Of a stretch of 64,000 nucleotides of DNA, positions 34,147 to 45,743 are shown piece by piece; within the stretch, counting starts at the first letter, position 1, and each line of letters opens with the position of its first letter. A model generated the notes under the pieces. It made no database searches, was not told the origin of the DNA, and saw only the letters and a program-made list of their open reading frames with translations. Made by a program: the position numbers and the translations under genes. The stretch comes from Synaphobranchus kaupii (lineage: Eukaryota > Chordata > Actinopteri > Anguilliformes > Synaphobranchidae): the NCBI GenBank assembly GCA_029718625.1, contig CM056383.1, forward strand, positions 72,359,193 to 72,423,192, read 5' to 3'.

Positions 34147-36071
34147 TCGCACTGGGGCGTGGCAATATTTCTTTTCTCTCTCTTTCTCTCACTGATGATC
34201 ACTTGAAAGTATGGCAACACTGGACGTGTAAGGGATTTTCTCAAATTCTGTAAATAGGAGACAAAACTTTTTTCTTTTTTTTTTTCTATCCACTATTGAA
34301 GTTTCGATGTAAGTTACACTATTTTAGTTTTATTGTATTTTTTTTATGTATGGGGGGAGGTTGGGGGTCAATACATAGTTTTTGAGCATCAAAGGATTGC
34401 CCTGTGGTCTTTTTATTTTTTATTTTTTGAAGCTGCCTCATAGTTTGATGGCTAGAAGTCAGTTGTCTACAGTGAGGGTGACCAGTTGTCGACAATGGAA
34501 TGCGGCTGGTTTGGAATTACATGGATCAGTCCTGATCTTGATGTAGGATGTGACGCGTATCCCATGGTATTTTCATAGGAAGTCTTTTCTGTTACTGTAT
34601 GTGACATGGAAATGGACAGTTTTTATTTTATTTTTCATGAAGTAGAGCTGCATTGGCTTCAAAACGTCACACAGTGCTTTTGTGTGTAAACACGGAAGGC
34701 AAGAGCTCACTGACAAAACTCACAACACAACTTTAAAATGGAGGCAGAAATTGTCGTATCATATAAGTCTCAGAGCGGCAACTTTAACCCACTTTTAAAT
34801 GCAACTTTGAAACAAAATCACAGTAACACCAAATGCTTCCCAAAAGTCAAGATTTATAAATAAATAAAAAAAGAAACGAGAAAAAATATATACATTTCAG
34901 ATGATTTGTACATGATAAAGCAACAACCTTTTTACACACCTTTGGTTTTACAAAAACAGAATTCACAAAGTTTCATTTAATTTTAGATCTGAGCCTTTGT
35001 TCTGGTTGTTTTTTTGTTTTAAAGGTACAGTTTCCAGTATAGCATTAAAGGTTTCCAGTATACCATTAGCTAATTCCCCCTCAGGCCAGATACATATGTA
35101 TGCTACAAAATGGAAACCGTTCGATAATCTTTCAGCCTCTATTACAGCGATCTGTGTTTAAAGATGGAAGATAACTGCAGTAATGTGATCTGACAGAAGA
35201 AGAAAAAAGAACGGAAGTTGAACTTACTAATGTTGCACCCGGCCAAACCGTCTCAACAGGGTCTGTAATTAAACGTGAAGCATTGTGTTGTATGAGTGGC
35301 ATTTTAAAGGAGATGAATAATGGTGTATTAAGCTGTCATTGTTGCTGTTGCTGTCTTTAGGGCAGCTTGCTTGGTTTTGTAATGGACTCTCTTCACTAAA
35401 TCTCAGCGCTATGGATGTTTTTGCACTACAGATAAAATGTAAAAAAAAAAAAACATTTTTTAAAACTTGGCTTCTGAATGTCTTCCTCAGCCTGAGGTTG
35501 CTTTGCTCCTTGCTCTGACATGGAAACACTCCCTTGCTTTCATATTATACATAAAAAATAATCCTGATTATGGGGTGGCTGATTTTGGGAAAACTTATTT
35601 TTATTGAGTTGAATTATTGTTGAAAGGGGGGCAGGATTTAAAGGAATGATGGAAACTGTTCAATCACATGTATAAAACCGCTAGTAAATGGTAACCAAAA
35701 AAAAAAAACTAACAAAAAATAAGTACATCAGCTCATAACTCAGTGTTCTGCTCATAAGAATGAGGTAATGTCTGCTTCTAATAATAATGCTTTGCATTTA
35801 TATATCACCTTTGTCACACTCAAAGCACTTTGCTTCTGGTGTTTAAAATGTTTTATCATGGGTGCCAAATCAAAAAAATAATAATAATCCTGCAGTTTTA
35901 CTGCTCTATGGACTTGGCATGTGTTTTTCCCCTTTTAATAACTGAAAGACGTTTATATAGGTTATACACATTTTACACCCTGTAGATCACACAGCGCAAT
36001 AGGAGAGCCAGCAGTGATTGACAGCTGGTCACCTGTGGACGCCTGGAATCGTGCTAATGCTGCAGTAGACT
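34147..36071. other. mycbp 3' UTR and mycbp-gja9 convergent interval
   Basis: The mycbp 3' UTR probably ends soon after AATAAA at 34859. The rest is AT-rich with a fragment of a common fish repeat at about 35800-35835 (GCATTTATATATCACC, CTCAAAGCACTTTGC). A related fragment in reverse is at 54545-54590. No gene was seen. Confidence 0.5.
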
Positions 36072-36585
36072 GGAACTCCAGTCCTGGAGGGCCGCAGTGT
36101 CTGCAGATTTAACTCCAGTCCTGGAGGGCCGCAGTGTCTGCAGGTTTAACTCCAGTCCTGGAGGGCCGCAGTGTCTGCAGGTTTAACTCCAGTCCTGGAG
36201 GGCCGCAGTGTCTGCAGGTTTAACTCCAGTCCTGGAGGGTCGCAGTGTCTGCAGGTTTAACTCCAGTCCTGGAGGGCCGCAGTGTCTGCAGGTTTAACTC
36301 CAGTCCTGGAGGGCCGCAGTGTCTGCAGGTTTAACTCCAGTTTGGAGGGTCGCAGTGTCTGCAGGTTTAACTCCAGTCCTGGAGGGCCGCAATTTCTGCG
36401 GGTTTAACTCCAGGAGGGCATTATCTACAGGTTTTTATGGTTTCCTTTCAACCAGCAGCTAACTTAGACCTTTAAAACAAGGCGTGGTCTCTGTAGCCAA
36501 TCAGAGACTTAAGTTACATGCTGAAGAAAAACACCAAAAATCCCAACAGTGCAGCCGTCCATGACTAGAGTTAGAGTTCCCTGAT
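36072..36585. mobile_element. hAT-type MITE with a 37-bp tandem array at its left end
   Basis: About nine units with a period of 37 bp (starts near 36073, 36111, 36148, 36185, 36222, 36259, 36296, 36333, 36367). Each contains AACTCCAGTCCTGGAGGG and CCGCAGTGTCTGCAGGTTT. After 36410 the normal MITE interior follows (GGTTTCCTTTCAACCAGCAG) and a decayed right end (CATGACTAGAGTTAGAGTTCC). It is the reverse complement of the unit amplified at 6921-7090. Confidence 0.85.
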
Positions 36586-36667
36586 GTGATGTTTTGCCCA
36601 GTGCGTCAGAGTGCGTTCCCTCCGCCACTCTGGCCTTGAACGTATGGCGGTAAAGGTGCGTAAACGC

Positions 36668-38068
36668 TCAGATCCGCAGGTCAGTGGCAGCCCACCTAAG
36701 CGACGTCCGGTGGGCCGTTAAGAGCCTCCGTGGGCTGCGCCGGGACTCAGAGCTCGACTCCTCCACCGATTCGGGGGTCTGTGACCGGCCGGGCCGCTTG
36801 GGGTCCAATCTGGAGGCTGTCCGGGCGCCGCCGGCATCGAAACGAGTCCTGGCGCCCGCCTCGCCGCTCGTGGCGGTGTCGGGTTTCCCCTCCACCGAGG
36901 GCACGCTCACCTTTCGCTGTTTCCGCCCACCCTCTGCCAACCGGGCGTTACCAGGTTCCGCCTCCTTGCTGTGGGTGGGCAGAGGGGCGGGGCCTTTCTC
37001 GGGCCCCGCCTCCTTCTTGAGTTGGGTCGAGGGAGTATCCTTGATGGGCGGCGAGCGCGCGTCAGGGCCGGTGGTTTTGGAGTTTCTGTTTCCCTTGCCG
37101 GGGCTGGGCGGGGCCTCCTTGCTCGCCTTCAGCCCGTCTTTACCGTCGCCCTGGACGGGCATGAAGGCGGAAGGCGGGTAGACGCGCCCTTCGGCCTGCT
37201 TCTCCGCCGATGGACTGTAGCCGCCGGGCGAGGTGGGGATGGCGGGCTTGGGCCCCCCCACGGTGGAAGAGCTCACGCACTCCCGGGGCTTGTTGGCGCA
37301 GTCGTCGTCCAGCTCGTCCCTCAGGTACGGGTAGTAGTCCAGGATGCCGCTTTTCATCTTCTTGTAGCCCAGGTGCAGGATCTCCAGGAGGTTGAGGAGG
37401 AGGGACACGGCGGCGATGCCCTGCATGAACGCCATGAAGACGCTCTTCTCCGTGGGCCGCGAGACGTAGCAGTCGACGGCGTTGGGGCAGGGTTCGCGCT
37501 CGCACTTGTAGAGCGGCTCCAGGCGGAGGCCGTAGAGCAGGTACTGACCGGCCATGAAGCCCACCTCCACGGCCGAGCGCGCCACGACGTGCGCCACGTA
37601 CGACCGCAGCAGCGAGCCGCGCAGCGGCGCCTTGCCGAGCTTGTGCCGGTCCAGCTGGCGGAGCTCCCGCTCCAGCCGCCGCCGGTCGTCCGCCAGGTCC
37701 GCGCGGACCGTCTCCAGCTCCCGCCGCAGCTGCGCTCTCGTCCGCTGCCGCTCCTTCTCCAGCGCCCGCAGGCGGTAGAGCGCGTGGCCCATGTACGCGA
37801 GCGAGGGCGTGGACACGAAGATGATCTGCAGCACCCAGTAGCGGACGAGCGAGATGGGGAAGGCGCGGTCGTAGCACACGTTCTGGCAGCCCGGCTGCTC
37901 CGTGTTGCAGATGAACTCGGACTGCTCGTCGTTCCACACGTCCTCCGCCGCCACGCCCAGCACCAGCATGCGGAAGATGAAGAGGATGGTGAGCCAGATC
38001 TTCCCCACCATGGTGGAGTGGACATGGACCTCCTCGAGGATCCCGCCCAGGAAGTGCCAGTCCCCCAT
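36668..38068 (-). CDS. gja9: gap junction protein alpha 9 (connexin 59/55-type)
   Basis: A connexin: six copies form a hemichannel and two dock across cells. One uninterrupted coding exon of 466 aa if translation starts at the MGDW methionine (38068), the usual connexin N-terminus; an in-frame ATG two codons earlier (38074) is possible. Four membrane segments at about 22-42, 76-98, 156-180 and 208-234. Loop E1 cysteines are C54, C61, C65 (C-X6-C-X3-C) and loop E2 cysteines C189, C194, C200 (C-X4-C-X5-C). The cytoplasmic loop is long and charged and the tail is proline/serine-rich. The last residues ATDLRI resemble the TDLQI end of human GJA9, a likely PDZ ligand. The exon is very GC-rich. Teleosts often have two gja9 copies; which one this is cannot be told here. 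Confidence 0.93.
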   Translation of the reverse strand: MGDWHFLGGILEEVHVHSTMVGKIWLTILFIFRMLVLGVAAEDVWNDEQSEFICNTEQPGCQNVCYDRAFPISLVRYWVLQIIFVSTPSLAYMGHALYRLRALEKERQRTRAQLRRELETVRADLADDRRRLERELRQLDRHKLGKAPLRGSLLRSYVAHVVARSAVEVGFMAGQYLLYGLRLEPLYKCEREPCPNAVDCYVSRPTEKSVFMAFMQGIAAVSLLLNLLEILHLGYKKMKSGILDYYPYLRDELDDDCANKPRECVSSSTVGGPKPAIPTSPGGYSPSAEKQAEGRVYPPSAFMPVQGDGKDGLKASKEAPPSPGKGNRNSKTTGPDARSPPIKDTPSTQLKKEAGPEKGPAPLPTHSKEAEPGNARLAEGGRKQRKVSVPSVEGKPDTATSGEAGARTRFDAGGARTASRLDPKRPGRSQTPESVEESSSESRRSPRRLLTAHRTSLRWAATDLRI

Positions 38069-38074
38069 CTTCAC

Positions 38075-40026
38075 ACGTGCAGTGCTGTGCCTGGGGGTGG
38101 TCCCGGGGCAGGTAAATGGGCAGGGATAGAGCAGACAGAGAGAGATTTAAATATGGGGCTTGGAGAGGGGTCAGGACCAGGGTGTGAAATTAACACTTGC
38201 CACCAGCCAAATGCTGGTTACGTTTTGATTGGGGCTGGTAACATTTTCGACTCCAGCAGCCTCTTTGGTAGGTAACCAACCAGGTTGTGTTGTCGAAACT
38301 TTAATAAACCACTATTCATTCAAACACTGGTTCTCAAAATATCTAGAGTCTAGAACCCACTTAAATAGGACTCCACCCTTTACTATAATGTTCTGAAACA
38401 CACGTTAAAATATGAAATGAAAATGCAGTTTCATTAACTATTTTAGTGACTGAAGAGTATGTAGGCGAATGCATGTGGAAGGGGGGGCATGCCGTTAAAC
38501 ACTGGCTGCATGATACGAGTATCGCAGGAATGGAGTTATAACGCTGGATTCAGCCCACGACAACGACCAGGACTACTCCATGCTACGGTTCCTTTAAACA
38601 GAGATATCCCTGAATGGCAAAATCAGATTCATAAAGATTTAATACATAATGATAAACGATCATGTGAAATCGTAAATAGGTCTGCAGAAACGAAAAATAA
38701 ACATGGGTCGAAGTTTTTTCTCATCGAGTTATACAATGTTAATTTTCTCCGTCGCTATTTTACGCACGTAAAATGCATTTACATAGTGATTGGAACATGG
38801 TAGCTATTATCCATAACGTTCATGGAGTAAGGGCGCTCTGGAACACTCAGAAGAAACGAATTGTTGACCACCTCGTGGTGGTCCAGTGAGCTGGGAATTA
38901 TGTGCGTATTTTCCATTTGTCTACGGATATTTCCGCGTGGCTTCACAACAAGCGGGGTAAAAATAAAATAATCGTAAACCCCATATTTTATCTACCTTTA
39001 CCCTTAAAGTCTGTTCTGCTAAGTTACTGCGTTTGCCGCATTTGATTAAGTTGATAATTCCGTGGGTATTAAAATGAAGTCATCACCATTACCTGCCGTT
39101 TTCTGTACCAAAGAGGAGAGAGCTCTCGTCTTGACTGCAACTTAAAGGTATGTTAAGAGTAAACCCAAGAGACTTAAGTTGTGTCGCAAACTCCACTAGT
39201 TCCCTCTATAGTGGACTAACTAGCATGTCAGCTATTTCCTAGAAATTGGCTGAAACCCCAGTTAGGCCACTATATAGGAGCTAGTGGACAATTTGAGACA
39301 CTGCCTTGAACATCTACAATTTTACTGTGTAAATTAACAGAGGAACAGCAAGCTTACATTTCGTGTGTAAAACTGAAGTTACATATAAACACTGTAAATC
39401 TGGACATGGTGTCAATTAGTCCAATGTAGCCTACTGTACATCACATCACCAAACCCCGAGGCATAAAAGTAAATTAAACAACACAAATGTCACGTCTTCA
39501 TCCTTCAGAACTACAATTTCGTTATGCTACTGGTAGCTATGTTTCTATAAAAAAATAAAAGTTTCTCTCACTCTGTGAGAACTTTTAGACAGATAGGAGG
39601 AATCAATGTGTTAGTCATTGCCATTTACCTTGCAGCAGTGTGAACAGACTGCCGGCGATTTAAATCCCCACGGGTCATTCAGGCACAACTGGGCCGCCAA
39701 AATATTCAAAATCGTTGTTGCTCTGTCTGCATCTGACCCTGTGCTCGGGTTAGTTTTTCACCTGAACTTGGGTGACCCTCCCGTCTGTCTTTCTCTCACT
39801 CTTAGTTTTTTGGACTGCGCAAGGAGCTGCCTAGTGGAACACGGGCTTCGAGTCACGCGTAAATCAATAAACAGGAAACCGCTATATTGCAAATGAACGC
39901 CTGCGTCCTATATGAAATCGATCTGGCGTCGTGTGTCCGTTGCTGTCTGCAAGCAGCAATGCGAACTGCAAATAAATAACACGGTCGTTTAGCAAGCAGT
40001 GTTTGCAGACACGCGGTGCCAGCGTT
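38075..40026. other. gja9 upstream, gene-free interval
   Basis: Connexin genes usually have a non-coding first exon here, but I could not place one. No mobile element with readable ends was found. Confidence 0.4.
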
Positions 40027-40580
40027 CAGTACTGTGCAAAAGTCTTAGGCACATGTAAAGAAAATCCTTAAGGCGAATATCCTTTCAAAAATAATTAAAT
40101 TAAAAGTTTCTAAATATCAAACAATTCACTACAAAGAACAGTAAACAATAAAAAACAGAATCAAATCAATATTTGGTGTGACCACCCTTTCCCTTTAAAA
40201 CAGCTTCAACTCTCTTTGGTACACCGTTGTTCAGTTTTATAAGAAAATCAGCTGGTATATTGTTCCAAGCATTTTGGAGAACTTGCCACTGTTCTTCTGC
40301 AGAATTTGGCTGTCTCGCTTGCTTCTGTCTGTCCAGGTAATCCCAGACAGCCTCGGTGATGTTGAGAACAGGCCTCTGTGGAGACCATACCATCTGTTGC
40401 AGAACTCCTTGTTCTTCTTTTCTCTGACGAAAGTTCAATTAGGTTTTTGGAAAATCAATGTTTGGAAATCTACAATTTGCTCTTTTCTACTGACACACTA
40501 ATGCAGAAGACAAAAAATAAACATCTAAGAAAAAATCTACATAAAAAATCTAGGGTGCCTAAGACATTTGCACAGTACTG
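40027..40580 (-). mobile_element. internally deleted Tc1-family element
   Basis: Inverted ends CAGTACTGTGCAAAAGTCTT and (complement) CAGTACTGTGCAAATGTCTT, followed by TA at 40581. The minus-strand frame 40166-40438 keeps the transposase C-terminus (LNITEAVWDYLDR, with the third acidic residue of the DDE triad, and LPKRV/KGGHTKY-like ending). The N-terminal and central parts, including the first two catalytic aspartates, are gone. Confidence 0.88.
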
Positions 40581-40582
40581 TA

Positions 40583-41600
40583 GGTAAAGGTTGACGCAAA
40601 TGCAGGGTACCGATCATGGAATCGTCTTTTCTGCTCAATATGCTCCAATTCGGGACTGGAGTCAGCATCACTCACTGACCTGATATTAGGCAATTGTCTG
40701 GCTGTGCGCTACGCCATCGAGCAGTCGAGAGTTGATACAGCGCTTTTCACATGAAACGAAAAACCAATTCAGTACATTGACTGGCTGGCAACTGGCAAGT
40801 CTAAATTATGGCTGTAGTAGAAAAAGTTAAATCATTAACATTTTTTTTATCAATAGTTTGATATCGGGCCTTCTCTAAGGGGATCCGAAGGTTATTATAT
40901 GCGTTACAATCTTTTGTTCATACAAGATTCTGTTTTTCTTTTAAGTATATTTTTTTATAAAAAAATATATTTCTCCTCATTCTATGGCTACTGATCCGTG
41001 TCTCTGCTGATGGCAACGCTGCCCTATAGCAAGAGGAAGAGAGTAATCAGAAGCAGAAATGCAATATAAGTGTAATTTGTAGCCCAAAGACAGTACACAT
41101 AGGCTGGGAGCTCTGTTCTCATAATAAAAAAGTAAAAAGGGCCAGTTCCAGAATTTCCACAGCAAATTTATGAGGAAAATATACACTAAAATATACACCT
41201 GTAGAAAACATACACTAAAGGGCCAAGTAGCCAACACACCTTTCAAAGCCACCCTTTAATGATCACGCGATATTGTTCCACTGTTTTACGCGCCTACCCA
41301 AAACACGCACTTCACTTCTGTTCCACGGCTACGTAATGCTTTCTGATCAATGCATTACCCTGTGCTGACTGATCGATGGGTCATGTCCGATTTCATCCTC
41401 AGTTGGTTACCCCTGAATGTAATTAAGTTATTCCTTCCAGCTGTAACCACATTTTATTCCATTTGAAAATAATCAATGGTGTGAACTTTTTACTTTTACT
41501 AACTACGCATGTTAATTTATAACGGGAGGGGCTAGTGCAGTAGTCATTTTGTGACTGAAAATGGTCAAACATGTGGAACATGGGACTGGTGCTATATAAT
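40583..41600. other. gene-free interval between gja9 and rhbdl2
   Basis: AT-rich sequence without a recognisable exon, RNA gene or bounded mobile element. Confidence 0.45.
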
Positions 41601-41614
41601 AATATACAACATAC

Positions 41615-42290
41615 AATGAGCACCATAATTCATTGGACAGTGACGCATTTTTTGTTATTTTGGTTCTGTACTCTAGCACTTTGAGTTTGAAAGGATACAA
41701 TGACAATGAGCCTCAAACCATCACTCTGCTGCCAGATATGCAGTAGATATGGATGGATCACTTTAAGGTTGGTTTCTCCTGGCAGATGTTCCTATTGATC
41801 TCTATGGAAAAATAAGTCAGGAGAAACTACCTTTCAAGTTGTCCATCCATATCTGGCAGCAGAGTGATGGTTTAAGGCTTGTTTGATACATCAGACCCTT
41901 GATGACTTCGAGCCATTTAGCCAACCATGTGTTCCTTACTGTTCCAGTGTAATTTACAGCTTAATCTAGTACCACCCCCCAATTTCCATAGAGATCCATT
42001 CAAATGCAGAGAGGCTATAGTATCGCTTGTAGGAGTACCAGAAAATAAGATATCAAGAGTCTTTTGATATTGTTGGGTCACAGACATCAGGAAGTCATGG
42101 CATGCAAAGGATATACGACCAAATATTAAAAATGATTACTTTATTATACATTATGTTAAACTCCAATATTTTTTGATGCCTGAAAATGGGGGTGACTAAG
42201 TACAAAAGGTTCTATAATTTCTAAACGGTTCATCTGATATGGATGAAAATACCCTCAAATTAAAGATGACAATTTGCACTTCAATTCTAT
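41615..42290. mobile_element. MITE carrying a module of the 15.2 kb fold-back element
   Basis: The outer parts (CACCATAATTCATTGGACAG near 41620 and CTAAACGGTTCATCTGATAT near 42220) are ends of a common Tc1-like fish MITE. Between 41719 and 42150 it contains sequence matching the right arm of 15251-16420 (CAGAGTGATGGTTTAAGGCTTG, GAGTACCAGAAAATAAGATA, GTCATGGCATGCAAAGGAT). The exact joints are unclear. Confidence 0.6.
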
Positions 42291-42521
42291 CCTTAAATGG
42301 TGCTCTGCAGGGGAGGACTGACGAGAAACAAACAAAAACGGAACCGAACCGCCCTCGCAACATTACGGAAGTGCAACACCATAGAGTAGAAATGTGACCA
42401 CCACATAGTTCTGTTGCAGTCAAGATTGGTTCACACTTGGGAACAGCAGGAAAAAGGATAAATTCTGGATCCGAACACAGCCCAGGATTGTACACCACTG
42501 GTCTAAATCAAACGGGATTGG

Positions 42522-42543
42522 ATGTGTGTGTGTGTGTGTGTGT
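42522..42543. repeat. (GT)n microsatellite
   Basis: About 11 GT dinucleotides, with no gene nearby. Confidence 0.85.
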
Positions 42544-43238
42544 TAGGGTAGGAAAGTGTTGAGTTTCAGACCACAGAGGCAAGTGTGTTCTGAGGGAAGC
42601 CCTGTACTGGACTGTCCTTGGTCTCGTGAGCCATACACCCCAAAACTAGCTTTTAAATTATGTTCCGGTTACAGAACACTGTGCTGTGTTTCAGAGTAAA
42701 CACTAAAGAATTGATCGGCGGGGAGGCGTTTTTGGGAGAGACCGGCCAAACCATGTCACCCCATTATCCCCCCTCCCCATGAAATCACCCTGCTCTTACT
42801 CCTGTGGCTTTGGACATAATTCCTCTAACAGCCCCTAAGGACATGATCAGCTGTGCTTGGATGCGGTTCCTATGGTGATCTCTTAGAACATGGCACCTAT
42901 AATGGTTTCTAAGCACACAGCTTCTATATGACTATATGCAAGCAATGATGTATACCAGATACACATTTTATTTTCTATTTTTTTTATTTTGTTTTTTTAA
43001 CTGTGCAGTGTTGTATGCATCACTGTGGTGTCAAACAATTTGCAAAGTCTGAGTTTAAATGTGGGGAAAAAAAAGATAAATGAAAAGAAACTGAAGAAAT
43101 AATGGCTCTAGAGATTGTCGAGTCTAAATCAATGTGGCACTTCCGAAAACACTGGAACATTCCGTAAATCTGGTGGCCATCATTGAAGCGTGATTGATGG
43201 TCTTTTTTTAAAGAGCTGCTATAAGCTAGTTTTTTTTT

Positions 43239-43260
43239 TTTTGGGGGGGGGGGGGGGGGG
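43239..43260. repeat. T then G homopolymer tract
   Basis: A T run followed by about 18 G residues, directly before the possible LTR at 43262. Length is probably uncertain in the assembly. Confidence 0.8.
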
Positions 43261-43261
43261 G

Positions 43262-43480
43262 CGTGTCCAGTACAGGCTTGGGCTGGTCTTTTATATCAAC
43301 GCGGGTAACTGCACACGTAACCCGACCAGATACGAGGGAGCCCAGCCCCGCCCACCTCTCAAAATTCCCTATAAAACAGGCGCCACAAAAACCTTGAGCC
43401 CCATGGCTCTCCTGGACCAGGGCTGCAGACACTGTTTCTGCTCGGTTTCAATAAACACAACTACTAAGACCCGAGACTTT
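43262..43480 (+). mobile_element. possible solo LTR
   Basis: Starts TGTCCAGTACAGG, has a TATA-like CCCTATAAAACAGG at about 43370, a CAATAAAC polyadenylation-like signal about 75 bp later, and ends near TTTTCA. TATA, short R-like span and AATAAA in this order are LTR-like. No target duplication, primer-binding site or internal retroelement region was found. Confidence 0.35.
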
Positions 43481-43834
43481 TCAGAATTGTAAAAAATATT
43501 TTATTGCAATAAAGTCCTAGTACTGCATGGAAGTCGGAAGCATTTACCCGTATTCTCAAAGAAAAAGAATAAAAAAAGAAAGAGGAATACTTATTGAAAT
43601 ATCTAGTGCTACAACAATACGTTAAAAAAACACTGGAATTTGGTAGGTGCTGCCCTCTACTGTTGTTGAACAGTACTGCGCTGTAACAACATGAAACTGA
43701 TTGAGATACTGCAGAGGAGCAGTTTCACTGCACACACTGTTGTAACCGCTTCCCGTTTGCTGATTTTGTGTCAGTGGAGAACTCTGGCTAGCTGCCAAAC
43801 TGTGACAATGACTGTTGAAACAAAACAAGAGAAC

Positions 43835-43990
43835 TTAACCCTTTGAAGAGTACGTGTTTTGGAATGTTTTTTTTTGTCGGTGTTCTAAAGATCCATTGCT
43901 TTCAATGCTGATGCTGTTACATCAGCATTAGAATGTTCAGTGAAGAACATTCTAATCCCATATTTGTGATCTTACACCTTAAAGGGTTAA
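43835..43990. mobile_element. TTAACCC-ended MITE
   Basis: The ends TTAACCCTTTGAAGAGTA and (complement) TTAACCCTTTAAGGTGTA are inverted, 156 bp. It is the uninterrupted relative of 21470-21834. Confidence 0.8.
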
Positions 43991-44150
43991 GGCAGGTTTG
44001 GGGACAGAGAGTGATGGAGGGAAGGGGGAGGGAAGGTCGACTTTGTGTGTCCTCTTTTAGCTGTAATAGAGAAATAGCAGAGCACCTTTGGTTCATCTTT
44101 CCAAAATCAACTCCCACGCCTGGCACAAAGCCAGCCAGTGTAGGACAGCA

Positions 44151-44270
<120 letters not shown>

Positions 44271-44917
44271 CGTCAAAACACAACATTGCAGACATCAATA
44301 TGCACAAAATGACGCAGACATACACACATACTGTACATATATACACACAACCATGATCAGAGCTATATATGGCAAAGAAACAGACATGCCTGCTATGGAA
44401 TGCTTAAATGCTGATGTGTTCAGTGGCGAGCGAGCGAGCGACCACGCATGCATGCACGCACGCACGCACGCACCTGTACTTGGATTGCTGCTGACGATTA
44501 GCCACTTTAGCATCATCTCACGGTCAGCAGTTAAACACATGTAAACATCTTAATTACGCTTTTCCCAAGTAACTCAAATGAAACGCATTATTCGATCATT
44601 TAAAATTTTCTCTTTTACAAAACCCATAATTAAAAATACTGTCTGAATTAGATTAATATACAAGTATTAATATTGTAATTTAGACAGTGTTAAATGCCTG
44701 CCAGTTCTGGGTATCATATTGTAATAATATTAAAAATCATCATCAATGTTGGCTTCTGTGCTTTCCATATGATTCAGGAGGCCCTGTGACTTAGTTCTGA
44801 TCTAAATCTTCAGCCCATAGAGCTTAGACTAACGTTTTCTGAACGTTCTCCTAGCATTCTCAGCACAAATGGCTCAGCACAGGGCATTGCTCTCTACCTG
44901 CGATTTAAAATGACCAC

Positions 44918-44944
44918 CCCCCCCCCCCCCCCCCCCCCCCCCCC
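44918..44944. repeat. C27 homopolymer tract
   Basis: About 27 consecutive C residues some 20 bp beyond the rhbdl2 stop codon, so a G27 run in the 3' UTR of the mRNA. Such runs can form quadruplexes and are often mis-sized in assemblies. Confidence 0.9.
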
Positions 44945-44965
44945 GCCCCGCCCACCACCACTGCA

Positions 44966-45502
44966 TTACGGTGCTGGGGAAAGGAAGATGTTGAACATGA
45001 TAGCGAAGGCCAGGAAGAGGAGGTATCCCACAATGCAGAGCCAGAAGCGAGGGTCCTTGAGGAGCTTCTGGTCGTAGCTGCTGAAGAAGATGTAGCCGAT
45101 GGTCATGCCTGCCACACCGCCTCCGATGTGGGCCACAAACGACACCTGGAAGAGACGGGAGTGTACCAGTGAGCCGCGCGTGCGTGCGTGTGTGCGTGTG
45201 CGTGCGTGTGTGTGTGTGTGTGCATGCGCATACGTGTGTGTGTAACCAGGGTGAGTGCATACGTGTGTGTGTGTGTTTGTGCATAACCAGGGTGTGCGCA
45301 TACGTGTGTGTGTGTGTGTTTGTGCATAACCAGGGTGTGCGCATACGTGTGTGTGTGCATAACCAGGGTGTGCGCATACGTGTGTGTGTGTGTGTGTGTA
45401 ACCAGGGCGTGAATGCATACGTGTGTGTGTGTGTGTGTGTGTGTAACCAGGGCGTGAGTGCATACGTGTGTGTGTGTGTGTGTAACCAGGGTGAGAGTGC
45501 AT

Positions 45503-45536
<34 letters not shown>

Positions 45537-45693
45537 CCAGGGTGAGAGTGCATGTGTGTGTGTGTAACCAGGGTGAGAGTGCATACGTGTGTGTGTGTGT
45601 GTGTGTAACCAGGGTGAGAGTGCATGTGTGTGTGTGTAACCAGGGTGAGAGTGCATACGTGTGTGTGTGTGTGTAACCAGGGTGAGAGTGCAT

Positions 45694-45743
<50 letters not shown>

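Noticed and set aside
36971..38275. 434-codon open frame on the plus strand
   Set aside because: It is antisense to the well-supported gja9 exon and is caused by high GC content. No family resemblance.
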